Origin: a virus
IMG/VR virus record: IMGVR_UViG_3300000956_000068
Span: 1 to 33,545 of that record
Length of the DNA: 33,545 nt
Direction: 5' to 3' (one strand)
A program made the translations under genes and the position numbers. Below the pieces are notes generated by a model. The model was given only the letters and a program-made list of their open reading frames with translations. It was not told the DNA's origin and searched no databases. Shown piece after piece: positions 27,459-33,545 of the stretch. Numbering within the stretch: position 1 is the stretch's first letter; each line of letters starts with the position of its first letter.

Positions 27459-28523
27459 ATGCCAATAATAGAAGCTACGCGCCTATACGACGTTACCGTT
27501 AGGCTGCAGATATTCGTTGAAGCTGTCAAAGCTTATCAGGCTAGGCAGTTCGACAGAGTTTTGATTGGCGTTAGGAATGAATTCGATAAGCTGTTAGGAC
27601 GGCTTAACTTCGAAACCCTGGACGGCCTCACCAGAACGCGGCTACGCGCGCTTGTCATGGCGTTGAAGCTGTCACAGTCGCGGCTGTATAGCGTCTATAT
27701 GGAAGACGTGTTAAAACAGCTGGAGGCGTTTACGAACGCCGCGCTAGTCGTCAACAAGACCGTTTACGCCGCGCTTCGATCTAACCTAACCTTCGATATA
27801 ACCCAAGGCGAAGAAGCATTGAACAGCTACCTTCGCGCGCTGGGTCAGCAACCTGAAGACGAAAGCGCGGCTTGGTTGTTTGGATTCGCGGCGTTGACTA
27901 ATCCGTCGCGAACTTGGAACAACGTTATAAACGAACCTGTCGCGGCTAACGGAGCCTACGTCAAAGACTTCTACAGGGCGTTCGCTGCGTCGGCGCAGTT
28001 GAGCACCGCGAATTTATTGACTAAAGCTTATGCTAACGCAACCAGTACGCCGAAGGTACGCGAAGAACTGAAACAAACGTTGACCAAGATTGACAACCAG
28101 TCAGCGGCCGTTAGCAACACGGTTATGCAGCATATAGCGGCTATAGTGTCGCAAACGGTAGCGTCTGGGTTGTTTGGTCGCTATCGTTGGGTCAGCGTTA
28201 TTGACTCCAGTACAACGGACATATGCTACGGCCGAAACAACAAGATATATTTTTACGGCAAGGGTCCGTTACCGCCGGCGCATATCGGTTGCAGAAGTAT
28301 TACCGTTCCGTATCAGAACGGCCAAGACACCACTAGCGAAACGTTCTACGCGTTCCTTCAGCGTCAGTCCTCACAAATACAAGTTGTTGCTATGGGCGAA
28401 GCTGGAGCGAAGCTATTGCGTACGGGTCGCATAAAGGCGAACGAAGTAATGAAGTTCGCTAATCCCGCTCCTTTGTCTCCTGCACAGTTTCAAGCGTCTA
28501 TTCCGCTCATATTGAACGGGTAG
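27459..28523 (+). CDS. Head morphogenesis protein (Mu gpF/SPP1 gp7-like)
   Basis: The 354-residue protein is largely helical. Near residue 247-286 it carries SVIDSSTTDICYGRNNKIYF then GKGPLPPAHIGCRSITVPY, the Cys/His motif (S.T..IC..R / PP.H..CRS) that defines the Mu F-like minor head protein domain. Such proteins are made in few copies and enter the procapsid with the portal. It directly follows the portal gene. The GTGTGGGCAA upstream is a poor ribosome site. Confidence 0.85.
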   Translation: MPIIEATRLYDVTVRLQIFVEAVKAYQARQFDRVLIGVRNEFDKLLGRLNFETLDGLTRTRLRALVMALKLSQSRLYSVYMEDVLKQLEAFTNAALVVNKTVYAALRSNLTFDITQGEEALNSYLRALGQQPEDESAAWLFGFAALTNPSRTWNNVINEPVAANGAYVKDFYRAFAASAQLSTANLLTKAYANATSTPKVREELKQTLTKIDNQSAAVSNTVMQHIAAIVSQTVASGLFGRYRWVSVIDSSTTDICYGRNNKIYFYGKGPLPPAHIGCRSITVPYQNGQDTTSETFYAFLQRQSSQIQVVAMGEAGAKLLRTGRIKANEVMKFANPAPLSPAQFQASIPLILNG

Positions 28524-28570
28524 CATTACTAACCGGCGTCCCGTGGATGCCTTAACTATGACGGTGTCAT

Positions 28571-29287
28571 ATGAAGTTCAAAATCAAGAAGGCCGATTTC
28601 GACAAGCTGAACGAAGAGTTGCAGAAGGCTTATAAGAAGCTGGATGACGATACATACCAGCTCAAGCTTGAAGCGGATGACGACGACGATTTAAGACCAG
28701 AACTCCGTCGCGCTAACGAACGTCTGAAACAAGAGCGCGAGACGTTGCGTCAGGAGAAGGAAGCGGCTGAAGCGAAGCTTGCCGAACTGGAAGAACAAGG
28801 CAACAAGAAGAAAGGGAATATCGATGCTCTTGAAGCTAGCTATAAGGAAAAGATAAAGAAGATTGAAGAGACAAAAGACGCTACGATAGCAGGATTAAAA
28901 AAGCAACTATCTACGTTGCTGGTCGATAACGTCGCTCAGGCGATAGCGTCGGAGATTTCAAAGAAGCCGAAGGTTCTTTTGCCACATATCAAGGCGCGGT
29001 TAGAAGCGAACCTTGAAGGCGATACGCCGTCTACGCGCGTACTGGGTTCGGACGGTAAGCCTTCGGCTGCAACCTTGGACGAACTCAAAAAACAGTTCGT
29101 TGACAACGAGGATTTTGCAGATATCATCATCGGGTCAAAGGCGTCCGGGTCCGGTGGACCGGGGCAGGGTGGCGGCTCCCGTGGAGCTAAAAAGCCCTCG
29201 GAATACAGCGAAGCTGAGCGGATAGCGCTCTTTCGCGAAGACCGAGCTGAATTTAACAGGCTTTTTCCACCATCCGGAGCTAACTAA
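28571..29287 (+). CDS. Capsid scaffolding protein (probable)
   Basis: The 238-residue product is highly charged. A long coiled-coil stretch (about residues 45-115, with RRANERLKQERETLRQEKEA) is followed by a region LPHIKARLEANL, a Gly-rich linker and a C-terminal EYSEAERIALFREDRAEFNR helix. Position immediately before the major capsid gene, length and helical charged character match phage scaffolds, where the C-terminal helix contacts the capsid protein. No protease domain is seen. Confidence 0.8.
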   Translation: MKFKIKKADFDKLNEELQKAYKKLDDDTYQLKLEADDDDDLRPELRRANERLKQERETLRQEKEAAEAKLAELEEQGNKKKGNIDALEASYKEKIKKIEETKDATIAGLKKQLSTLLVDNVAQAIASEISKKPKVLLPHIKARLEANLEGDTPSTRVLGSDGKPSAATLDELKKQFVDNEDFADIIIGSKASGSGGPGQGGGSRGAKKPSEYSEAERIALFREDRAEFNRLFPPSGAN

Positions 29288-29289
29288 CA

Positions 29290-30333
29290 ATGTCAACAGT
29301 ACGCCTTTCCGACGCCGTCGTTCCCGAAGTGTACGAGACATACGGTCGGGGTATCGATAACCCCGAACTGACGGCGTTGTTCGATTCCGGCATCGTTCGT
29401 CGAACCGAGCTGTTCGACCAAATCGCACGGGCCGGCGGCAAGACGGGAACGATTCCCTTCTGGCTGGACCTCGATCCGACCATCGAAGAGAACCAGTCGA
29501 ACGACGATCCCGAAGACTTCGCCGTGCCGAACAAGCTCGGCAGCACGACCATGACGTACCGCAAGTGCTACGTCAATCAGTCTTACAGTGACATGGACCT
29601 TGTCACGGAACTTGCCGGCTCCGATCCCATGAAGCGCATCCGAGCGCGCTTTAACGTCTATTGGGCACGCCGCGATCAACGCCGACTGATTTCCACAGCG
29701 AAAGGTATCTACGCTTCCAACGTCGCGAACGACAGCAGCGACATGGTCGTTGATATCAGCGCGACCGGTGACGGTATCATCACAGCGGAATCTGTGATCG
29801 ATGCTGAGTATACGATGGGAGATGCAACCGGGCGTTTCTCAGCGGCGGCAATGCATTCCAACGTGGTCAAGCGTTTGGAGAAAAACGACCTGATCGATGT
29901 GATTCCGGACAGTAAGGGCAATCGTATCAAGTATTACCGGAACCTTCGGGTTGTAGTGGATGATTCGATGCCGGTCATGAGCGGCACTGGCGTTAACAGT
30001 ATCTACCTGACGATATTGTTTGGCGGTGGCGCTTTTGGCTTTGGCGGCGAAGAAGGCCACATGTTCGGCATGGGCGAAGGCTCGCCGCGTAAACCCACAT
30101 GGGTCGAACGTGTGGAACAAGCCGGTAACGGCGGCGGTATGGAAACCATCGGCGAACGTCGTACGCTCATTCTGCATCCATTCGGCTATCGCTGGGTCGA
30201 AGATCCGACCGGTACCGACAACGACCTCGTTGAATTCTCGCCAACCAATGCCGATCTGGCGAACGCCGCGCACTGGCAACGTGTCGTCGCGCGCAAGCAA
30301 GTCCCCATGGCGTTCCTTCTGTCGAAAGCGTAA
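29290..30333 (+). CDS. Major capsid protein (HK97-like fold expected)
   Basis: The 347-residue protein (MSTVRLSDAVVPEVYETYGR...) follows the scaffold gene by 2 bases and is followed by a strong terminator. Segments such as GKTGTIPFWLDLDPTIEENQ, DPMKRIRARFNVYWARRDQR and the C-terminal LADLANAAHW-type region fit a phage capsid subunit. Length is typical. Codon use is the most GC-biased of the morphogenesis genes, with TTA avoided, as expected for the most abundant virion protein. GGAGCTAACTAACA precedes the ATG. Confidence 0.85.
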   Translation: MSTVRLSDAVVPEVYETYGRGIDNPELTALFDSGIVRRTELFDQIARAGGKTGTIPFWLDLDPTIEENQSNDDPEDFAVPNKLGSTTMTYRKCYVNQSYSDMDLVTELAGSDPMKRIRARFNVYWARRDQRRLISTAKGIYASNVANDSSDMVVDISATGDGIITAESVIDAEYTMGDATGRFSAAAMHSNVVKRLEKNDLIDVIPDSKGNRIKYYRNLRVVVDDSMPVMSGTGVNSIYLTILFGGGAFGFGGEEGHMFGMGEGSPRKPTWVERVEQAGNGGGMETIGERRTLILHPFGYRWVEDPTGTDNDLVEFSPTNADLANAAHWQRVVARKQVPMAFLLSKA

Positions 30334-30365
30334 CGCAGGTTCGCCCGAACACTGCGCGTAGCTGG

Positions 30366-30399
30366 CCGAGGGTCGTTAGAAGATTCGACCCTCGGTTTT
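30366..30399 (+). terminator. Strong intrinsic terminator after the capsid gene
   Basis: CCGAGGGTCG (30366-30375) and CGACCCTCGG (30386-30395) form a perfect 10-bp stem with a 10-base loop, followed by TTTTAA. Confidence 0.88.
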
Positions 30400-30425
30400 A
30401 ACCCAAACGTTAGAGGGTTCCCGTT

Positions 30426-30614
30426 ATGGCGAAGAAAGGTTTCCCGCGAGCGATGGCGGCGGCATCTAGCAGCACGTCTACGACAAAGGCAGGACCGGTC
30501 AAGAAGATGCCGGTTCAAGCCGCTTCTACAGCGGCTGACGTTGCTGCACTGGTGACGGATTTCAACGCTCTCCTGACCAAGCTGAAGAACGCCGGCATGA
30601 TGAACAGCGCGTAA
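30426..30614 (+). CDS. Small head-fibre-like protein
   Basis: The 62-residue product has a Lys/Ser/Thr-rich, disordered N-terminus and a helical C-terminus TAADVAALVTDFNALLTKLK ending NAGMMNSA. This end resembles the short trimerising segments of phage head-fibre/decoration-type proteins (the xxLVTxFNALLxKLRxAG pattern). Position right after the capsid gene supports a head-surface role. GAGGGTTCCCGTT precedes the ATG. Confidence 0.55.
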   Translation: MAKKGFPRAMAAASSSTSTTKAGPVKKMPVQAASTAADVAALVTDFNALLTKLKNAGMMNSA

Positions 30615-30667
30615 AGCTGTTCTCCGTCTTCAGCATTTCACAACGTTTACTTTTTGAGGGTTTTACT

Positions 30668-31021
30668 ATGAAGCCACTGGAAGAGCGCAAAGCGCAACGA
30701 GCCGAACAGAAGAAGAACGAAGCGAAGGAGCGCGAAACGGTCGTACCGAAAGAACAGGAACCCGTTCAGAGCGGTCCCGGCGGCGAACCGCATCGTCACA
30801 CCATGTCGGAGACGTTGAGCAAACAGTTCGACGCCGACAAGGTTTTGTCGGGTAAGCCCGATGAAATCAAAGGTCAGCTGTCGAAGCTGAACGGCGACCA
30901 GCTTGCGCAGTTGGAGGCGAAAGAGAAGGAAGGCAAGAAGCGAACCGGCGTGCTGGACGCGATCAAGAAGCAACGAGAAGACAACGAAGCTGCCGCGAAC
31001 AGTTGGAGTAGCGGCAAATAA
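30668..31021 (+). CDS. Charged hypothetical virion-region protein
   Basis: The 117-residue protein MKPLEERKAQRAEQKKNEAK... is dominated by Lys, Glu and Gln. It has an N-terminal disordered or helical charged region and a second helical part (ADKVLSGKPDEIKGQLSKLN). GAGGGTTTTACT is a good ribosome site. GC-rich codons suggest good expression. It might be a head accessory or internal protein, from position only. Confidence 0.6.
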   Translation: MKPLEERKAQRAEQKKNEAKERETVVPKEQEPVQSGPGGEPHRHTMSETLSKQFDADKVLSGKPDEIKGQLSKLNGDQLAQLEAKEKEGKKRTGVLDAIKKQREDNEAAANSWSSGK

Positions 31022-31034
31022 CTTCGACAGCACT

Positions 31035-31066
31035 ACAACGCCGGTTAAAGCCGGCGTTGTTCTATT
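31035..31066 (+). terminator. Hairpin, possible intrinsic terminator
   Basis: ACAACGCCGG (31035-31044) and CCGGCGTTGT (31051-31060) form a perfect 10-bp stem with a 6-base loop, followed by TCTATT, which is a poor T-run. It probably attenuates transcription between head and appendage genes. Confidence 0.6.
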
Positions 31067-31094
31067 GACGGCTTTGCAACTTCAAAGGTGAATC

Positions 31095-31466
31095 ATGGCG
31101 ATTAACTACAGCACGGCCGTCAAGAACGCCCGGCTTCAGGTCGTACAGGACGCGATTCAAGCCGATGCCGGCGTTGGCGAACTGCGCATATACAGCGCCG
31201 GCTATGCCGCTTTGCTTGTCTCGATTCCGCTGGAAGACTCGCAGGTACCGGCTGGCGGCGTTCTTGCGCTGATTGATGCGCCATCTGAAGCGGCAGCTGT
31301 CGCGAGCGGTACAGCAGCAATCGCGCGCATTGTCGATAACTCCGGGGACATGGTCGGTGAAGGCTTGACGGTAGGTACAGCATCGGCAGACGTGATTTTG
31401 GATGCTACCGCCATCAACGCCGGTCAAAACGTTCGAGTTGTCAGCGCGCAAATTACTCACGGCTAA
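31095..31466 (+). CDS. Phage structural-region protein of unknown function
   Basis: The 123-residue product begins MAINYSTAVKNARLQVVQDA. It contains GELRIYSAGYAALLVSIPLE, LTVGTASADVILDATAINAG and a QITHG end. I recognise this pattern (N-terminal STxxKNARLxxV, C-terminal beta repeats ending ITHA/G) from many phage head/tail-region proteins, where it is usually unassigned. Beta-rich composition suits a decoration or tail-associated subunit. AAAGGTGAATC precedes the ATG. Confidence 0.65.
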   Translation: MAINYSTAVKNARLQVVQDAIQADAGVGELRIYSAGYAALLVSIPLEDSQVPAGGVLALIDAPSEAAAVASGTAAIARIVDNSGDMVGEGLTVGTASADVILDATAINAGQNVRVVSAQITHG

Positions 31467-31479
31467 TTGTGGGGACGCT

Positions 31480-32508
31480 ATGAGCCTTCGTCACTACGAT
31501 AGCTTTGACACTTACGTTACTGCTGATTTATCGCAGAATTACAACAACGTCAATTCTAGCGGTATGGCCATTAGTGCCGGGAATGGCAGAAGGTCAACAG
31601 CGTCCTTACGCTTTACTACTAGTTCCGGCAACGTTTTAAAGTCCTTTGACCATCAATCAACGTGGATCATAGGATTTAGTCTACGTGTAGCCGCTTTGCC
31701 GTCGACGTCGTCAAGAGAATTTATTGTATTTTATGACGGCGGTAGCGTTCAAGTTGATCTTCGGTTAAACGCTGCTGGTCAATTGTTCTTTACTCGCGGC
31801 GGAACTACAACGCTAGCTAGCAGCACTAATGCAATTTCAGCGAATACGACGTATCACATTCAAGCGAAGATTTTTATAAGTGATACGGTCGGAACGGTGG
31901 AACTGCGTGTTAACGGTACGAATACCGGCTGGATTCCTCAAGTCGGCAGTTTGGATACGAAGAACAGCACGACGAATGCAACAGTTAACGGTATCTTGAT
32001 TCAAGGCGCAGTCTCTAGCGCTAATACCGACTATGATGATCTGTGGATTTGCGACGGCCAAGGTTCCGCGCCATATAACGATTTCCTGGGAGATTTGCGT
32101 GCAGACGTGCTGACAGTAAACGGTGCTGGCAATTCAGCGCAATTTTCGCCCACTAGCGGTGGCAATTATACTTGTGTCGATGAATCGGCGCCGAACGGAG
32201 ATACCGATGTCGTTTCGTCTTCGACAGTAGGCCACAAAGATACTTACGCCTATTCAGACTTGGCGCATACGCCGACGACGATATACGGCGTTAAGATTAA
32301 AGCGGTTGTCAAGAAAGACGACGCCGGTTACCGAGCTATAAATTTAGTAACGCGATCCGGCGGAGCTGATTATGATAGTTCGGAAATGGCTTTGCCGTCG
32401 TCGTATACCGCTGTGACTCAAATTCGAGAAACCGATCCGGCTACCGGCGTTGCGTGGACGCGAACGAATCTAAACGCCGCTGAATTCGGGGTTAAGGTAG
32501 CGGCGTAA
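31480..32508 (+). CDS. LamG/concanavalin-like appendage protein
   Basis: The 342-residue protein MSLRHYDSFDTYVTADLSQN... is beta-rich. About residues 60-195 have the look of a jelly-roll LamG/concanavalin domain (IVFYDGGSVQVDLRLNAAGQ then TTYHIQAKIFISDTVGTVEL and YDDLWICDGQG). A C-terminal domain (TTIYGVKIKAVVKKDDAGYR to the GVAWTRTNLNAAEFGVKV end) is typical of phage appendage proteins. It may bind host surface glycans or decorate the virion. GGGGACGCT before the ATG at 31480 decides the start. Stop and next ATG overlap (TAATG). Confidence 0.65.
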   Translation: MSLRHYDSFDTYVTADLSQNYNNVNSSGMAISAGNGRRSTASLRFTTSSGNVLKSFDHQSTWIIGFSLRVAALPSTSSREFIVFYDGGSVQVDLRLNAAGQLFFTRGGTTTLASSTNAISANTTYHIQAKIFISDTVGTVELRVNGTNTGWIPQVGSLDTKNSTTNATVNGILIQGAVSSANTDYDDLWICDGQGSAPYNDFLGDLRADVLTVNGAGNSAQFSPTSGGNYTCVDESAPNGDTDVVSSSTVGHKDTYAYSDLAHTPTTIYGVKIKAVVKKDDAGYRAINLVTRSGGADYDSSEMALPSSYTAVTQIRETDPATGVAWTRTNLNAAEFGVKVAA

Positions 32509-33545
32509 TGGCTTCGCCTGTTGTAGCAACGCGGACTAACACGCTTGATAACACCGGTTCGCTGAACCCAACGGTTAACTTGGGTTCGCCGAATGCCGGT
32601 GACATGCTTGTTTGTTTTACTACAATAGGCGCTACAAATACTCACATTGCAACAGTTTTAGATACGACCTATTCGGGTACTAAATGGACTTGGGCGCGCT
32701 ATTCTAGTAGTTCGCAAACGTTGATGATTGCATGGAAGATTGCGGAAGGTGGTGGCGCTGACGCACTTCGTTATTTTACTAATACCGGTAATAATCAGCG
32801 CTCTACAAGTATTTGTTGTCGCGTGACTGGTCACGCTAGCGCGCTTTATTTCTCTACTGGAGCTAGCGCAATTAACGGCGCTAACGCTAATGCTCCAGGC
32901 GCAACAATTACCGGCTCCGCTCAAGATTTGTTATCGATTGCTGCTGCTGGCTTTCAAGGCATTGTTACAGCTAGCGGTGCTCCGGCTAGCTACAGCAATT
33001 TGACTTCACAAGCTGGCAATTCAAGTAACTACAGCACCAGCATTGCCGATAGAGCTATAACAGCCGGTACGACTGAAGACCCTGGAGCGTTTACTAGTTC
33101 TAACGCTACTTGGATTGCAGCGTCTGTTCTCATTCCTTCAGTTGCTATTCCGACAAATGCTGTTGTAACGCAATTGCCGGCCGAAGTTCTTAATGAACCT
33201 CAGCCGCCGAATGCCGTAATAACGCAATTGGCGTTAGAGGTGTTAAACGATCCTCAGCCGCCGAATGCCGTAATAACGCAGCTGTTAGTTGAAGTTCTTA
33301 GTACAGTTGCCGAAACCAATTACGCTACGCTAGCTGTTACTGAAGCGTCCGATACTGTTGCTGTTTCTGGTGGTGTTCGCGTTCAAGGAACGCTAGCCGT
33401 TACCGAAGCGCAAGACACCGCTGCAATTCAATGTGAAACAGATAACGACACTGAAGGTTCGTTATCGGTAACTGAAGCCGCTGATACGGTCGCGGCTTCC
33501 GGTGAAGTTTTAATCGAAGCTGCGTTAGCCGCATCGGAAGCGGCA
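32508..33545 (+). CDS. Repeat-containing tail/appendage protein, truncated by window edge
   Basis: The frame is open from the ATG at 32508 (AAGGTAGCGGCGTA upstream) to the last base, at least 346 codons, so the C-terminus is missing. The first ~205 residues are Ser/Thr/Asn/Ala-rich and beta-like (MASPVVATRTNTLDNTGSLN...). Three 18-residue repeats (PNAVITQL..EVLN) and at least three or four V-T-E-A-x-D-T units follow. Such modular beta repeats occur in phage tail and appendage proteins. It forms a likely operon with the LamG-like gene. Confidence 0.7.
   Translation, partial: MASPVVATRTNTLDNTGSLNPTVNLGSPNAGDMLVCFTTIGATNTHIATVLDTTYSGTKWTWARYSSSSQTLMIAWKIAEGGGADALRYFTNTGNNQRSTSICCRVTGHASALYFSTGASAINGANANAPGATITGSAQDLLSIAAAGFQGIVTASGAPASYSNLTSQAGNSSNYSTSIADRAITAGTTEDPGAFTSSNATWIAASVLIPSVAIPTNAVVTQLPAEVLNEPQPPNAVITQLALEVLNDPQPPNAVITQLLVEVLSTVAETNYATLAVTEASDTVAVSGGVRVQGTLAVTEAQDTAAIQCETDNDTEGSLSVTEAADTVAASGEVLIEAALAASEAA
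33150..33300 (+). repeat. 54-bp tandem coding repeats
   Basis: Units at 33150-33203, 33204-33257 and a partial one from 33258 encode P-x-N-A-V-x-T-Q-L-x-x-E-V-L-N-x-P-Q. A 29-base segment is identical at 33198-33226 and 33252-33280, suggesting recent duplication within the appendage gene. Confidence 0.85.
33330..33545 (+). repeat. Degenerate V-T-E-A-x-D-T coding repeats
   Basis: The frame reads LAVTEASDTVAVSG, then LAVTEAQDTAAIQ, then LSVTEAADTVAASG and LAASEA at the edge, with units about 21-25 residues long. They continue beyond the window. Confidence 0.75.

Noticed and set aside
29839-30300. Minus-strand open frame opposite the capsid gene
   Set aside because: Produced by the biased codon use of the capsid gene. 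No ribosome site or recognisable sequence.
31402-31479. Upstream extension of the LamG-like appendage gene
   Set aside because: It overlaps the preceding gene and lacks a ribosome site. The ATG at 31480 has GGGGACGCT in front.
1-33545. CRISPR array, insertion sequence, integrase or attachment site
   Set aside because: No regularly spaced direct repeats with unique spacers, no transposase or recombinase motifs and no tRNA end were seen in the window.

Overview
The window is part of a tailed double-stranded DNA phage genome (Caudoviricetes) or a closely phage-like prophage. The evidence is the near-continuous packing of small genes with ATGA/TAATG stop-start overlaps, a terminase / portal / head-morphogenesis / scaffold / major-capsid series, a lysis block with an inner- and outer-spanin pair, and phage-type replication and recombination genes. 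The spanin lipoprotein points to a Gram-negative host. Overall GC is near 50%, but genes expected to be highly expressed (SSB-like, capsid) use GC-richer codons and avoid TTA. This suggests, as inference only, a GC-rich proteobacterial host. I see no integrase, rRNA, tRNA, insertion sequence or CRISPR array.

Layout. (1) Bases 26-4838, minus strand: DUF669/SSB-like protein, Sak4-like RecA-fold ATPase, several small unknown genes and a MazG-like protein. (2) Bases 4839-7582: a divergent control region with a palindromic operator candidate, then on the plus strand a small helix-turn-helix protein and a 781-residue primase-polymerase/helicase. (3) Bases 7416-12059, minus strand: small genes, a terminator, a small membrane protein, a UvrD-type helicase and five more small genes. 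Two promoter regions here share an 18-bp element. (4) Bases 12060-12519: an AT-rich non-coding divergent region with direct repeats and a G-free stretch, the best origin candidate. (5) Bases 12520-19797, plus strand: about twenty small overlapping genes, including a TopoVI-A/Spo11-like TOPRIM protein, a VRR-NUC nuclease, an HNH nuclease and many small Cys-rich proteins. (6) Bases 19867-20583: a highly expressed-looking protein with its own promoter and terminator. (7) Bases 20738-23860: lysis region with a TM/coiled-coil protein, a holin-like domain fused to FN3 domains, a coiled-coil protein, a lysozyme-like protein and overlapping spanins. (8) Bases 23712-33545: packaging, head and appendage genes, ending in an open tail/appendage gene cut by the window edge.

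How they work together. The two minus-strand blocks and the 4981-7582 block form the early replication, recombination and nucleotide-metabolism program. The long plus-strand transcript from the 12-kb region appears to run from middle/host-interaction genes through lysis to morphogenesis, broken by strong intrinsic terminators after the highly expressed genes (20640, 22843, 30366). Functional names rest on motifs read by eye. No database search was possible.
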